A DNA stretch of 51,728 nucleotides from Hyphomicrobiales bacterium (GCA_021775835.1 JAJFHC010000287.1:1-51728); one strand, 5' to 3'; positions 28,017-36,936 are shown, counted from the first letter of the stretch. Notes: a model not told the origin generated them from the letters alone. Numbers and translations: made by a program.

Positions 28017-29282
28017 ATGAGACGGGTCGTCATTACCGGTCTAGGTATGGTAACGCCATTGGCATGTGGCGTTGAAGAGACTTGGTCGCGTCTGATTGAC
28101 GGACAATCTGGGGCGGCAAAAGTCGAGTCCTTCGACGTGTCTGACATTGCCTGCAAGATTGCTTGCGAGATTCCCATCGGCGATGGTTCAGACGGTACAT
28201 TCAACGCAGATGATTGGATGGAGCCCAAAGAACAGCGCAGGGTCGATGGATTCATCGTCTATTCGATGGCCGCCGCCGTGCAGGCCGTCGAGGATTCCGG
28301 CTGGAAACCCGATGAATACGAAGACCTGATCAGGACGGGTGTGCTCATCGGATCTGGTATTGGTGGTCTCCGCGGTATTGAGCAAACATCGCTTCTTCTT
28401 GCAGAACGCGGTCCGCGCAAGATCAGCCCTTTCTTCATTCCTGGCCGGTTGATCAACCTTGCGTCCGGGTATGTCTCCATCCGATATGGTTTCAAGGGGC
28501 CAAACCATTCGGTCGTAACGGCGTGTTCAACTGGTGCACATGCCATCGGTGACGCAGCGCGGCTTATCGGCCTCGGTGATGCCGAGGTAATGGTCGCCGG
28601 TGGTGCCGAATCGGCTGTCTGCCGGATTGGCATGGCGGGCTTCGTGGCATGCCGAGCGCTTTCCACGGGCTTTAATGATGAGCCGACACGTGGATCGAGA
28701 CCCTATGACAAGGACCGCGATGGATTTGTCATGGGCGAAGGTGCCGGTGTCGTGGTGCTTGAGGAACTCGAGCATGCCAAGGCACGGGGCGCGAGAATCT
28801 ACGCCGAAGTCGTCGGTTATGGATTGTCGGGGGACGCCTATCATATAACCGCGCCGGCGGAGGATGGTGATGGCGGATTCCGGGCAATGCAGGCAGCTAT
28901 TGCGCGGGCCGGAATTGAGCCGGGTGAAATCGACTACATCAATGCACACGGCACCTCGACGCCACTGGGTGATGAAATCGAATTGAATGCAGTGGCCCGA
29001 ATGTTGGGATCGTCGGCCGGACGTGTCAGCATGTCGTCGACCAAGTCGGCGATCGGTCACCTGCTGGGAGCAGCAGGGTCGGTCGAGGCAATATTTGGCG
29101 TATTGGCCATGCGGGACAATGTGGTTCCGCCAACGCTGAACCTTGAGAATCCCTCCGTGGAAACAGATATTGATCTAGTGCCGTTGAAAGCACGCGAGCG
29201 GGACGTTAATATAGTCCTTAGCAACTCATTTGGGTTTGGTGGCACCAATGCATCGCTGGTGTTGCGTCGCTTCGAACAATAG
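28017..29282 (+). CDS. fabF: 3-oxoacyl-ACP synthase II FabF
   Basis: FabF condenses malonyl-ACP with acyl-ACP to extend fatty acids. The 421-residue protein has the active cysteine in TACSTGAH and the two histidines in NAHGTSTPLGD and KSAIGHLLGAAG, plus the terminal FGFGGTNASLV. ATG 28017 (MRRVVITGLGMVTPL) has AGGAAG 6 nt upstream; a longer frame to 27957 lacks support. It is the last fab gene and precedes mltG by 37 bp. Confidence 0.96.
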   Translation: MRRVVITGLGMVTPLACGVEETWSRLIDGQSGAAKVESFDVSDIACKIACEIPIGDGSDGTFNADDWMEPKEQRRVDGFIVYSMAAAVQAVEDSGWKPDEYEDLIRTGVLIGSGIGGLRGIEQTSLLLAERGPRKISPFFIPGRLINLASGYVSIRYGFKGPNHSVVTACSTGAHAIGDAARLIGLGDAEVMVAGGAESAVCRIGMAGFVACRALSTGFNDEPTRGSRPYDKDRDGFVMGEGAGVVVLEELEHAKARGARIYAEVVGYGLSGDAYHITAPAEDGDGGFRAMQAAIARAGIEPGEIDYINAHGTSTPLGDEIELNAVARMLGSSAGRVSMSSTKSAIGHLLGAAGSVEAIFGVLAMRDNVVPPTLNLENPSVETDIDLVPLKARERDVNIVLSNSFGFGGTNASLVLRRFEQ

Positions 29283-29319
29283 CCTGTAGGGGTGCGGGGC
29301 CGGGAGAATTGTTTCTGAT

Positions 29320-30948
29320 ATGTCCGGCGACTACGAATATGACGACGGCGTGACAACAAACGCCCACAGTCCATCCAACAGGCCGCGCAAAAGCGGTCTG
29401 CGCCGTCTCGGCGGTTTTCTGAACACCATATTTACGATGGTTTTGTTTGCAGGCCTCGTGTTTGGTGCGACAGTTTTCTACGGAAAAGTACGTTTCGAAG
29501 AAGCTGGACCGCTGGCAAAAGACACGTCATTTGTCGTGCGCAACGGTCAAGGTGTTACGGGAATTGCGAACGCTCTTGAAAGCAAGGGCATCATCAGTGA
29601 TGCCCGCGTGTTTGTTGCTGCAGCCGTGATCCAGGACTCCAAAGGAAGCCTCAAAGCGGGCGAATACAGGCTTCCGGCAAACGTCAGCATGCAGGAAATC
29701 ATGGACACCCTCGTGTCCGGAAAATCGGTCCAGCACAAGATCACCGTTCCCGAAGGATTCACCAGCCAGCAGGTTGTGGAACGGGTAAACCGTCATGACG
29801 CCCTGGTTGGCGAGATCAGCTTCGTTCCTGCGGAAGGCTCACTTCTCCCCGATACCTATGTTTTTCTGAGGGATGAATCCAGGCAGGCCGTGCTGGATCG
29901 TATGCGGAAGGCTCAGCAGAAGGCGCTGGAAGATCTCTGGCAGGGCAGGGCGGACAATCTGCCGATCGCGTCGCCTGAGGAAGCTTTGATACTTGCCTCG
30001 ATTGTAGAAAAGGAAACCGGGCAGTCGTCGGAACGGGCACTGGTTGCCGGGGTATTTACAAACCGACTCAGGAAGAAGATCCGGCTCCAGTCCGATCCCA
30101 CCATTATCTATGGAATTGTTGGCGGCAAGGGTGTGCTGGATCGGCCAATTCGCAAAAGCGATATTGCAAAGAAGACCAAATACAACACGTATCAGATCAA
30201 TGGCCTTCCCCCGACACCGATCGCCAACCCGGGCATCGAAGCGATCAAGGCCGTCTTGAACCCTGCCAAGACAAGTGCTTTGTACTTTGTCGCCGACGGC
30301 ACTGGTGGCCATGTATTTGCTGATACATTGCGCCAGCATAAAGCCAATGTCCGGAATTGGCGAAAGGTGGAAGCCGCTCGTCGCAAGGCACGTAAGAAGG
30401 CGAAGAAAGAGGAAGCGGCTAAAAAGTTGGCAGCAGCGAAAGCGCCAGTAATCGAGAAGGTTGAGACTTCTCCGCCACCGCCACCGCCGGCACCGCCGGC
30501 CGCTGATGCCTCCGTTGAGAACAAAACGGTGGCCGCGAAGGTGCCCTCCGCGAACAACGATACCGGATTGACGACGCCTGCCGCTGCCGCGACTGTTGAT
30601 GCCGATAGTTCACTTAAAGGCGCAATTTCGGAAACTACGGCGGAAGGTGCCAAGGACACCAAGGTGGCTGTCACCAACCAGGCCGTTGAAACGGTCGACG
30701 ACACAAAAGAAAAGCCGGGTAGCAGATTGGGCGAGCGGATTGTACCCAAACCCCGCCCCAAACCCGACCGTCCTGCGGCGTCCCTGTTGACAGAGCCTGA
30801 CGCTTCTGCCGTGGAGACTGTTCTCGAAGAGGATAGCGTTGAGGAAATCCAGAAAACGGCTCCTCCGCCGGTCAAGAAAAAGCGGCGTAAGCGGCGTGCT
30901 ACAAAAACCAAGAGGAAGACCGCCAACCCAGATGATAACGGAAGGTAG
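29320..30948 (+). CDS. mltG: Endolytic transglycosylase MltG with long C-terminal extension
   Basis: MltG cleaves nascent peptidoglycan strands at the inner membrane. The 542-residue protein has a cytoplasmic N-terminus, one transmembrane helix (about 33-54), a LysM-like region and the YceG/MltG catalytic domain with Glu230 in ASIVEKETG. Conserved sequence ends near residue 355. The last 185 or so residues are low complexity: a Lys/Ala-rich helix, a proline run, Ala/Thr-rich linkers, PKPRPKPDRP and a Lys/Arg-rich end. The usual length is about 340-400. It follows fabF and precedes yicC, a common order in this group. Confidence 0.93.
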   Translation: MSGDYEYDDGVTTNAHSPSNRPRKSGLRRLGGFLNTIFTMVLFAGLVFGATVFYGKVRFEEAGPLAKDTSFVVRNGQGVTGIANALESKGIISDARVFVAAAVIQDSKGSLKAGEYRLPANVSMQEIMDTLVSGKSVQHKITVPEGFTSQQVVERVNRHDALVGEISFVPAEGSLLPDTYVFLRDESRQAVLDRMRKAQQKALEDLWQGRADNLPIASPEEALILASIVEKETGQSSERALVAGVFTNRLRKKIRLQSDPTIIYGIVGGKGVLDRPIRKSDIAKKTKYNTYQINGLPPTPIANPGIEAIKAVLNPAKTSALYFVADGTGGHVFADTLRQHKANVRNWRKVEAARRKARKKAKKEEAAKKLAAAKAPVIEKVETSPPPPPPAPPAADASVENKTVAAKVPSANNDTGLTTPAAAATVDADSSLKGAISETTAEGAKDTKVAVTNQAVETVDDTKEKPGSRLGERIVPKPRPKPDRPAASLLTEPDASAVETVLEEDSVEEIQKTAPPPVKKKRRKRRATKTKRKTANPDDNGR

Positions 30949-30986
30949 TCACCCGATTTCAGGCTAAGCCGAAGCTGGCCAAACTC

Positions 30987-31016
30987 ATGGAGATTGCTGC
31001 ATCTCCAGGTCTCCAT
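30987..31016 (+). promoter_or_regulatory. Mutually exclusive hairpins in the yicC leader
   Basis: One 5' arm can pair with either of two 3' arms: TGGAGAT (30988-30994) with ATCTCCA (31001-31007), or ATGGAGA (30987-30993) with TCTCCAT (31010-31016). Both pairings are perfect over 7 bp and use overlapping bases. The element lies about 85 bp before the yicC start. No T-run follows. Confidence 0.4.
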
Positions 31017-31100
31017 TGTCTAAGTGAAGCGTTGTCAGTCCCCGCATCAACCGTGCCCACCGGGCTTCGTCCGGAAACATCAAATCGGAACAACACAAAA

Positions 31101-31982
31101 ATGTCACTGACAAGTATGACTGGATTCGCCCGCAGCGATGGTACAGTTGATGGAATTCGCTGGCACTGGGAAATAAAGACTGTCAACGGCAAAGGGCTGG
31201 ACATTCGAACCCGGGTTCCACCGGGGTACGAAGGCCTTGAACAACCGTTAAGAGCGGCTGTGGCCCGGTGTGTCCGTCGCGGAAACTGTCAGGTTGCCCT
31301 ACAGATCACACAAGAAGAAGCGACGACCCGATTGGTCGTCAATGAAGCGGTTCTCGATCAGGTCGTTCTTGCCGCAAAAACCATCTCGGATCGGATTGAT
31401 TTGGCTCCCCCCAGCGCAGATGGACTTCTTGCCATCAAAGGGGTTCTTGAGTTTTCGAAACCTGTGAATGAGGAAGACAGCGCGATCAATGACGTGTTTT
31501 TGTCTGGACTGGAGGCTGCGCTGACTGATCTTGAAGAAAACAGGCGCGGTGAAGGGGAACGGCTAGAAACGATTCTGACCAGGCAACTCCTCGAAATCGA
31601 AAATTTGTCCAAGCAAGCCCGAGACTGTCCCGCCCGATCGACCGAAGCGATCAAGGAACGGCTTTCCGGACAGATCGAGACCCTGTTGGAAGCTTCGACA
31701 TCATTTGATCCGGACCGGCTTCATCAAGAGGCTCTGTTGCTTGCAACCAAGGCTGATATTCAGGAAGAACTGGACAGATTGGACACGCATGTCGCGGCTG
31801 CAAGAGATCTGTTGAAGGATGAAGGCCCTGTGGGCAGAAAGCTTGATTTTCTAACACAGGAGTTCAACCGTGAAGCGAATACGTTATGTTCCAAGTCCAA
31901 TGATTCATCGTTGACTGCTATCGGGCTTGAACTCAAGTCCGCAATTGATCAGATGAAAGAACAGGTTCAAAACATTGAATAG
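31101..31982 (+). CDS. YicC family endoribonuclease
   Basis: A 293-residue member of the YicC family (YicC_N plus DUF1732), now known in E. coli as an endoribonuclease. The start MSLTSMTGFAR and the segments EIKTVNGKGLDIRTRVP and KLDFLTQEFNREANTL are diagnostic. ATG 31101 is chosen from the family start; the frame continues upstream to 30987 without support. The gmk start overlaps its 3' end by 8 bp, so the two are likely coupled. Confidence 0.92.
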   Translation: MSLTSMTGFARSDGTVDGIRWHWEIKTVNGKGLDIRTRVPPGYEGLEQPLRAAVARCVRRGNCQVALQITQEEATTRLVVNEAVLDQVVLAAKTISDRIDLAPPSADGLLAIKGVLEFSKPVNEEDSAINDVFLSGLEAALTDLEENRRGEGERLETILTRQLLEIENLSKQARDCPARSTEAIKERLSGQIETLLEASTSFDPDRLHQEALLLATKADIQEELDRLDTHVAAARDLLKDEGPVGRKLDFLTQEFNREANTLCSKSNDSSLTAIGLELKSAIDQMKEQVQNIE

Positions 31983-32625
31983 AGATGATGCTCCAGATGA
32001 AATCGAACGCCGGGGGTTGATGCTGGTTCTGTCGTCACCTTCAGGGGCCGGAAAAACAACTTTGTCCCGTCGGTTGCTGTCTGCCGATCCTGATATCACC
32101 ATGTCGGTGTCAGTGACCACGCGGCCACCAAGGCCCGGGGAGATAGATGGTAAGGATTACCGGTTCATCTCCACCGAGGAATTCGGCTTGATGCGCAACC
32201 GTGGCGAACTGCTCGAATGGGCAAAAGTGTTCGATAACTACTATGGCACGCCGCTTGGACCGGTCGAGGACTTGTTGTCTTCCGGCCGGGACGTCCTGTT
32301 TGACATTGACTGGCAGGGAACCCAGCAGATATCCGAGAAAATGGGTGCAGATCTTGTTCGTGTTTTCATTCTGCCGCCGTCAGCCAGCGCTTTGGAGCAG
32401 CGTCTGACGAAGCGCGCTCAGGATCCGCCGGACGTCGTCGCCGGACGGATGGCAAAGGCATCTGACGAAATCAGTCATTGGGCTGAGTATGATTACGTTC
32501 TGATAAATGAAAATCTGGAGCGAAGCGACGAGGCAATTTCCTCGATCCTGGGGGCTGAGCGATTGAAACGAGCGCGGCGATTTGGATTGTCAGACTTTGT
32601 GCGCCATTTGCAGTCAGGTTTGTGA
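31975..32625 (+). CDS. gmk: Guanylate kinase
   Basis: Gmk phosphorylates GMP to GDP, completing the guanine nucleotide route begun by GuaB and GuaA. The 216-residue protein has the P-loop SSPSGAGKTT (about 20-29), the GMP-binding SVTTRPPRPGEIDGKDY and the FDIDWQGTQQI segment. The start is a TTG at 31975, inside the end of yicC, with AGG 10 nt upstream; the first ATG (32020) would trim a short N-terminal extension common in relatives. Confidence 0.95.
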   Translation: MNRDDAPDEIERRGLMLVLSSPSGAGKTTLSRRLLSADPDITMSVSVTTRPPRPGEIDGKDYRFISTEEFGLMRNRGELLEWAKVFDNYYGTPLGPVEDLLSSGRDVLFDIDWQGTQQISEKMGADLVRVFILPPSASALEQRLTKRAQDPPDVVAGRMAKASDEISHWAEYDYVLINENLERSDEAISSILGAERLKRARRFGLSDFVRHLQSGL

Positions 32626-32704
32626 CTGTGGAATTGAACAAGTTCTGCAACAGTGCGCGTCGGTCCGGAACAGGAGCGGTTTGCCGCCCGTTTGAGGACG
32701 TCAC

Positions 32705-33694
32705 ATGCCGATAGCCGTCACCATGGGAGATCCGGCAGGAGTTGGACCGGAAATCGTTGCAAAACTGTTTGCCAGCGAGACATTGTCTTCTCCCACTGTA
32801 GTGATCGGCGACAGCCGTGTGATCCAGCAACAGATCGATCAATTGTCGTTGGGGATCAAGGCACGTGCAATTGAGAACCTTGCCATGGTTCCCCCTGACC
32901 GCGGCATTGTTCCCGTGCTTGACGTCGGTTCACTGCCCGATGACATCGTTTTGGGCCAGGTGGATGGATCGTGCGGGAAGGCGGCATTCGACTACGTCAG
33001 AACGGGTATCGAACTTGCCATGAATGGTAAGGTCGACGGGTTGGTCACCGCGCCGATCCACAAGGAAGCCCTCGCGCTTGCCGGTATCAAGTATCCTGGG
33101 CACACGGAAATACTGGCCTCGCTCACTGGCACGTCCGATTACGCCATGATGCTCATGAACGATGAACTGCGGGTCATCCTTGTGACGATTCACGTTTCCC
33201 TGCGCGACGTACCTGACCTGATCAATAATGAACGTGTTCGAACCACCATTCGACTGGCACACGAGGCCTGCGTCCAGATGGGTATAAGAAAGCCCAGAAT
33301 CGCCGTGGCAGGGCTGAACCCTCACGCCGGCGAAAACGGACTGTTTGGACCCGAAGACACTGAAGTCATCCTGCCCGCGATCCAGCAAAGCAGGAGTGCT
33401 GGTATCGACGTCTCTGGTCCATGGCCAGGCGATACGATTTTCATGCGTGCGCGAAAAGGTGAGTTCGACATTGTGGTGGCCCAGTATCATGATCAAGGCC
33501 TGATCCCCGTCAAATACCTTGGGCTTGATGAAGGCGTGAATGTAACGGTCGGCCTTCCTTTCGTTCGCACGAGCGTGGATCATGGGACAGCGTTTGATAT
33601 CGCCGGAAAAGGTGTTGCGGATCATCGAAGCCTTCATGTAGCCTACGAGCAGGCTCTGTTGATGATCAAGGGCCGCGCGGAGGCCGCGCAATGA
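32705..33694 (+). CDS. PdxA-family dehydrogenase (PdxA or PdxA2 type)
   Basis: A 329-residue member of the PdxA family, metal- and NAD-dependent dehydrogenases that oxidise a phosphorylated hydroxy acid or amino acid with decarboxylation. Metal-ligand histidines match: His163 (TIHVSLRD), His207 (NPHAGENG) and His262 (YHDQG). The wording of HTEILASLT, DYAMMLM and GENGLFG is closer, from memory, to PdxA2 (4-phospho-D-threonate/erythronate dehydrogenase) than to E. coli PdxA of vitamin B6 synthesis. It overlaps the next gene by 4 bp (ATGA). No DUF1537 kinase, the usual PdxA2 partner, is nearby. It may still serve as the vitamin B6 gene, since pdxA is absent from its usual place beside surA. Confidence 0.85.
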   Translation: MPIAVTMGDPAGVGPEIVAKLFASETLSSPTVVIGDSRVIQQQIDQLSLGIKARAIENLAMVPPDRGIVPVLDVGSLPDDIVLGQVDGSCGKAAFDYVRTGIELAMNGKVDGLVTAPIHKEALALAGIKYPGHTEILASLTGTSDYAMMLMNDELRVILVTIHVSLRDVPDLINNERVRTTIRLAHEACVQMGIRKPRIAVAGLNPHAGENGLFGPEDTEVILPAIQQSRSAGIDVSGPWPGDTIFMRARKGEFDIVVAQYHDQGLIPVKYLGLDEGVNVTVGLPFVRTSVDHGTAFDIAGKGVADHRSLHVAYEQALLMIKGRAEAAQ

Positions 33695-35307
33695 GACCAA
33701 CATTTATTTTCATGTTGACCCAGGATGACGTCACGGTGGCGGACGCCCGGGCACGCGTGCGTGAGCTCGGGGACGCCGGTGTGAGCATCGTCGGGTTCAA
33801 GGACATCGGCCTTCCCGTTGAAGAATTGAAACTCTTGGCACAAGACATTCGTCGTTCAGGACGTCAGGTCGCACTCGAGGTGGTAAGCCTCGATACCGGG
33901 GCCGAGTTGGACTCTGCCCGGGCTGCGGTCGGGCTTGAAGTGGATTATCTGCTTGGGGGAACCTGTCCCGAGGGCGTCTTGCCGGAAATTACCGGAACCG
34001 AAATCCGATACTTCCCGTTTTGTGGTGAGATAAGGGATCATCCGAGCATACTGATGGGGGCTTCAGATGCGATCGCTCGGGACGCCGCGCGTTTGATGGC
34101 AATGGATGGTGTCGAAGGCGTAGATCTGCTGGCCTATCGCTGGCAGGATAGTGATGTGCCCGGGATGGTCGCCCGCGTGGTTGAAGCCGCCGGTGGCAAG
34201 GTTATCGCCGCCGGGAGTATCGACCGGCCAGAACGTGTGTTGGACCTCGCGACGGCCGGTGTCAGCGCGTTTACCGTTGGTACGGCAGCATTCTCGAACC
34301 GTTTTCCCGCCAAGAAGTCAGGGCTGCGCGGGCAAGTCGATAGCATTTTGCAGATCGGCGGAGATCTTGACTACACAGTTTCTAAATCGATGATTGAAAG
34401 GGCGGCCGGCAGGATTGACCATCAGGTGCGTGAAACCCCGGTCGTTCGTGCCGATGGTTTGTTTGAACAGTTGGGCGGCAATGTATATCTGAAACTTGAA
34501 TCCTTGCAGCATTCGGGCTCCTTCAAGGCTCGCGGGGCCTTCAACACACTGCTCTCCATGGATGTGCCACCCGTAGGTGTTGTTGCAGCCTCTGGAGGGA
34601 ACCACGGCGCGGCAGTTGCCTATGCCTGTCAGAAACTGGGATGTTCTGCAGAAATATTCGTGCCTGAGATTTCATCGCCGGCGAAATTGGCACATCTCAG
34701 AAAATACGGTGCCACAGTGCATGTGGTGCCTGGAACATTCGCCGAGGCTCTCGAAGCTTGCAATGAACGAGAGGCGGCAACTGGCGCCGCGCCGATCCAC
34801 GCCTATGACGCTTTGAGTGTCGTGGCTGGACAGGGGACGACAGGACGGGAAATTTCCAATCAGATAGACAATGTGGACACAGTCCTCGTGGCCGTTGGTG
34901 GCGGAGGACTGATTGGCGGCATATCATCGTGGTTTAGAGGTGATGTGAAGGTCGTGGGTGTCGAGCCACGCTCGTGCCGGTCGATGGCCGCGGCTCTTGA
35001 AGCAGGTCAGCCGGTGGACGTGGAGGTCAGCGGGCTGGCAGCGGACGCCCTTGGTGCGCGCAAGGTTGGCAATATTGCTTATGACGCCGCAACCCGTTTC
35101 GTCGACCAGGTCGTGACGTTGCGAGATGCTGATATCAGAGCCGCGCAGTTGTTCCTGTGGAATGAATACCGCGTTGTCGCCGAACCTGCAGGGGCGGCGG
35201 CCTTGGCTCCATTGCTGACGGGAGCCTACGTTCCTGAGGCTGGGGAAAACGTTTGTGTACTGGTATGCGGGGGCAACACCGATCTCGCAACGTTGGCGGC
35301 AGCTTGA
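33691..35307 (+). CDS. Predicted TIM-barrel / threonine-dehydratase-like PLP enzyme fusion
   Basis: A 538-residue two-domain protein. Residues 1-225 show eight strand-like segments in regular order (about 4-9, 32-36, 59-65, 85-89, 105-110, 143-148, 170-175, 192-197), ending in GSIDRPE and VGTAAF, like the phosphate-binding end of a TIM barrel. I do not recognise the family. Residues 235-538 are a fold-type II PLP lyase of the serine/threonine dehydratase group: SGSFKARGAFN with PLP Lys279, SGGNHG, GGGGLIGG at 403-410 and EPAGAAALA. No ACT domain is present. It starts inside the stop of the PdxA-like gene, so the two are coupled. The reaction is unknown; a phosphorylated hydroxy-amino acid is a reasonable guess. 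Confidence 0.8.
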   Translation: MRPTFIFMLTQDDVTVADARARVRELGDAGVSIVGFKDIGLPVEELKLLAQDIRRSGRQVALEVVSLDTGAELDSARAAVGLEVDYLLGGTCPEGVLPEITGTEIRYFPFCGEIRDHPSILMGASDAIARDAARLMAMDGVEGVDLLAYRWQDSDVPGMVARVVEAAGGKVIAAGSIDRPERVLDLATAGVSAFTVGTAAFSNRFPAKKSGLRGQVDSILQIGGDLDYTVSKSMIERAAGRIDHQVRETPVVRADGLFEQLGGNVYLKLESLQHSGSFKARGAFNTLLSMDVPPVGVVAASGGNHGAAVAYACQKLGCSAEIFVPEISSPAKLAHLRKYGATVHVVPGTFAEALEACNEREAATGAAPIHAYDALSVVAGQGTTGREISNQIDNVDTVLVAVGGGGLIGGISSWFRGDVKVVGVEPRSCRSMAAALEAGQPVDVEVSGLAADALGARKVGNIAYDAATRFVDQVVTLRDADIRAAQLFLWNEYRVVAEPAGAAALAPLLTGAYVPEAGENVCVLVCGGNTDLATLAAA

Positions 35308-35317
35308 ACTGAAATGT

Positions 35318-36220
35318 TCAGGAACTGGATTCTTCACGTTGATCGGTGGGGGCCGTGGGCGACGGTGTGCTTGAAAATGGTGCGGTCAGTTGGCCAAGAA
35401 AGTTTAATGGCATGGGGCCGTCTATGCCGATCACAGCCGGCGGTCGGCGGTCAGAATTGAAGAACGTCCTGAAAACCAAATCCCAAATCATCAGGTTTTC
35501 CCCATAATTCTTGTTTCCCTCTCTGAGATCCATCGAATGATGCCAGCGGTGAAGGCCGGGAGTGTTGAAAACGTAGTTGATCGCTCCAAACCGCATTTCG
35601 ATATTGCAATGGGTCAGAACACCTATGAAGGCGGTAACGGCGCTGACCCACAGAAAGACGATTGCCGGCGCGCCCGCCAGATAAAGCAACGGCTGGCTCA
35701 AAATGATGCTGAAAAAAGTATCGACGAAGTGAAACCGGCCGGTGTTGATAAACCACAACCGGGTGACGCTATGATGGACTGCGTGAAACCGCCAGAGAAA
35801 GGTACTCTCGTGGGCAATCCGGTGCGCCCAGTACAATCCAAACTCTGCAATGATCAGGCCTACGATGACCTGAAAGAACAGTGGCAACTGGGATGGCCAA
35901 AAAGTGCCGGTACCGCCATTCGAATGGATTGCACCGGCGAGTCCGGCGGTGCCTGAAACCACCACAAGAACTTGTACCAGGCCCTTGTTCAACACTGTAT
36001 GGGCAAGGTTGGCAAATGTCTGGTGGTCGTTCTCCAGCCACAGAGGCTCGTGCGGCATCAATCGCTCAAAGAGACCGATCGTGAGGGCAAACGTGACGTA
36101 AATGACGTTGAACCACATGATGCCGTTGCCGGTCCCGATACCCATTCCCGTAGCGAGGAGGGCGACCCCAAGAAGTGCAGGCCAGAGCAGGTAGGAGATT
36201 ATGCGGCGCGATGAATTCAT
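35318..36220 (-). CDS. Fatty acid hydroxylase / sterol desaturase family protein
   Basis: A 300-residue integral membrane di-iron enzyme. It has four or so hydrophobic segments and the histidine motifs HRIAHE, HAVHHS and HRWHHS, plus further His residues (THCN), which bind the iron pair. Members hydroxylate or desaturate lipids such as carotenoids, hopanoids, sphingolipids or fatty acids; the substrate cannot be read here. It ends 10 bp from the convergent fusion gene, and the C-terminal 25 residues are Ser/Thr/Pro-rich. ATG 36220 has only a distant GGGAA. Confidence 0.85.
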   Translation of the reverse strand: MNSSRRIISYLLWPALLGVALLATGMGIGTGNGIMWFNVIYVTFALTIGLFERLMPHEPLWLENDHQTFANLAHTVLNKGLVQVLVVVSGTAGLAGAIHSNGGTGTFWPSQLPLFFQVIVGLIIAEFGLYWAHRIAHESTFLWRFHAVHHSVTRLWFINTGRFHFVDTFFSIILSQPLLYLAGAPAIVFLWVSAVTAFIGVLTHCNIEMRFGAINYVFNTPGLHRWHHSMDLREGNKNYGENLMIWDLVFRTFFNSDRRPPAVIGIDGPMPLNFLGQLTAPFSSTPSPTAPTDQREESSS

Positions 36221-36312
36221 GAAATTGCTTTGTTCCCGGGCGGCGGCACAATTTCAAGCGCGTTACGGAATTCGTTCCTGAATTTGAATGAGTTGCCCAA
36301 TGTGCTGCCCTG

Positions 36313-36936
36313 TTAAGTTTCACCGTTTGAGTTTGCTTTAAGAGCGGTCAATTCCGTCTCAAGCTCGATTATTCTGTTTTGTAAGCCTCGGACGGCTTTA
36401 TGAATGTCACCTTCTGTAAATCGCGGATTGATATGTTGAGGACAGTTTACACTCCAGGCGTCCACATGAAACAGGATAGCTCGCTCGGCTTTGGCGCTAT
36501 ATCCGTCAGGCATCAGCCGGTCAAGAATTACAGGATCCTCAGCTATCTCAGCCTTTCCCCAGAACTTAACACGTTGGCGAGTTTCGTAGCTCATGAAAAA
36601 GATGAAAGCAGAATCGTTTTCCGAGAGGTTACCGGTGGTTATGTACTGTTTGTTTCCCGAAAAATCAGCAAATCCCAATGTTCTCCGGTCGAGTACGTTT
36701 ACGAAACCGGCGGGTCCGCCCCGATGCTGGATGTAGGGTTGACCGGCAGCGCTTGCCGTACCCAGGTACAGTGAATCGCGCATTGCAATCCACTCACTGA
36801 TGTTGTCGGTTAAATCTCTGGCCCATCCTGTATTGTCGTTCAAAACTTCATTTTGCGCACGTGAGCCCAGCTTTTCCTGCATGCGCTTTACTGCGTCCGA
36901 AAACACGACAGTCTCAATCGTCTTGTCTGAAGTCAT
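36313..36936 (-). CDS. Pyridoxamine 5'-phosphate oxidase-like flavin-binding protein
   Basis: A 207-residue protein of the PNPOx-like split-barrel class, which usually binds FMN or F420/heme. Recognisable parts are DSLYLGTASAAGQPYIQHRGGPAGFVNVLD, ADFSGNKQYITTGNL and RVKFWGKAEI. The C-terminal 40 residues, with NPRF then a heptad-like helix, end the protein. This is a stand-alone putative oxidoreductase, not PdxH, which is shorter of this region and has different signatures. It is upstream of the sterol desaturase gene on the same strand, 92 bp away, and divergent from the antiporter. Confidence 0.75.
   Translation of the reverse strand: MTSDKTIETVVFSDAVKRMQEKLGSRAQNEVLNDNTGWARDLTDNISEWIAMRDSLYLGTASAAGQPYIQHRGGPAGFVNVLDRRTLGFADFSGNKQYITTGNLSENDSAFIFFMSYETRQRVKFWGKAEIAEDPVILDRLMPDGYSAKAERAILFHVDAWSVNCPQHINPRFTEGDIHKAVRGLQNRIIELETELTALKANSNGET

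Noticed and set aside
30192..31016. A 274-residue Ser/Ala-rich open frame antisense to the mltG tail
   Set aside because: Mirror image of the low-complexity tail of mltG; such sequences give long spurious frames.
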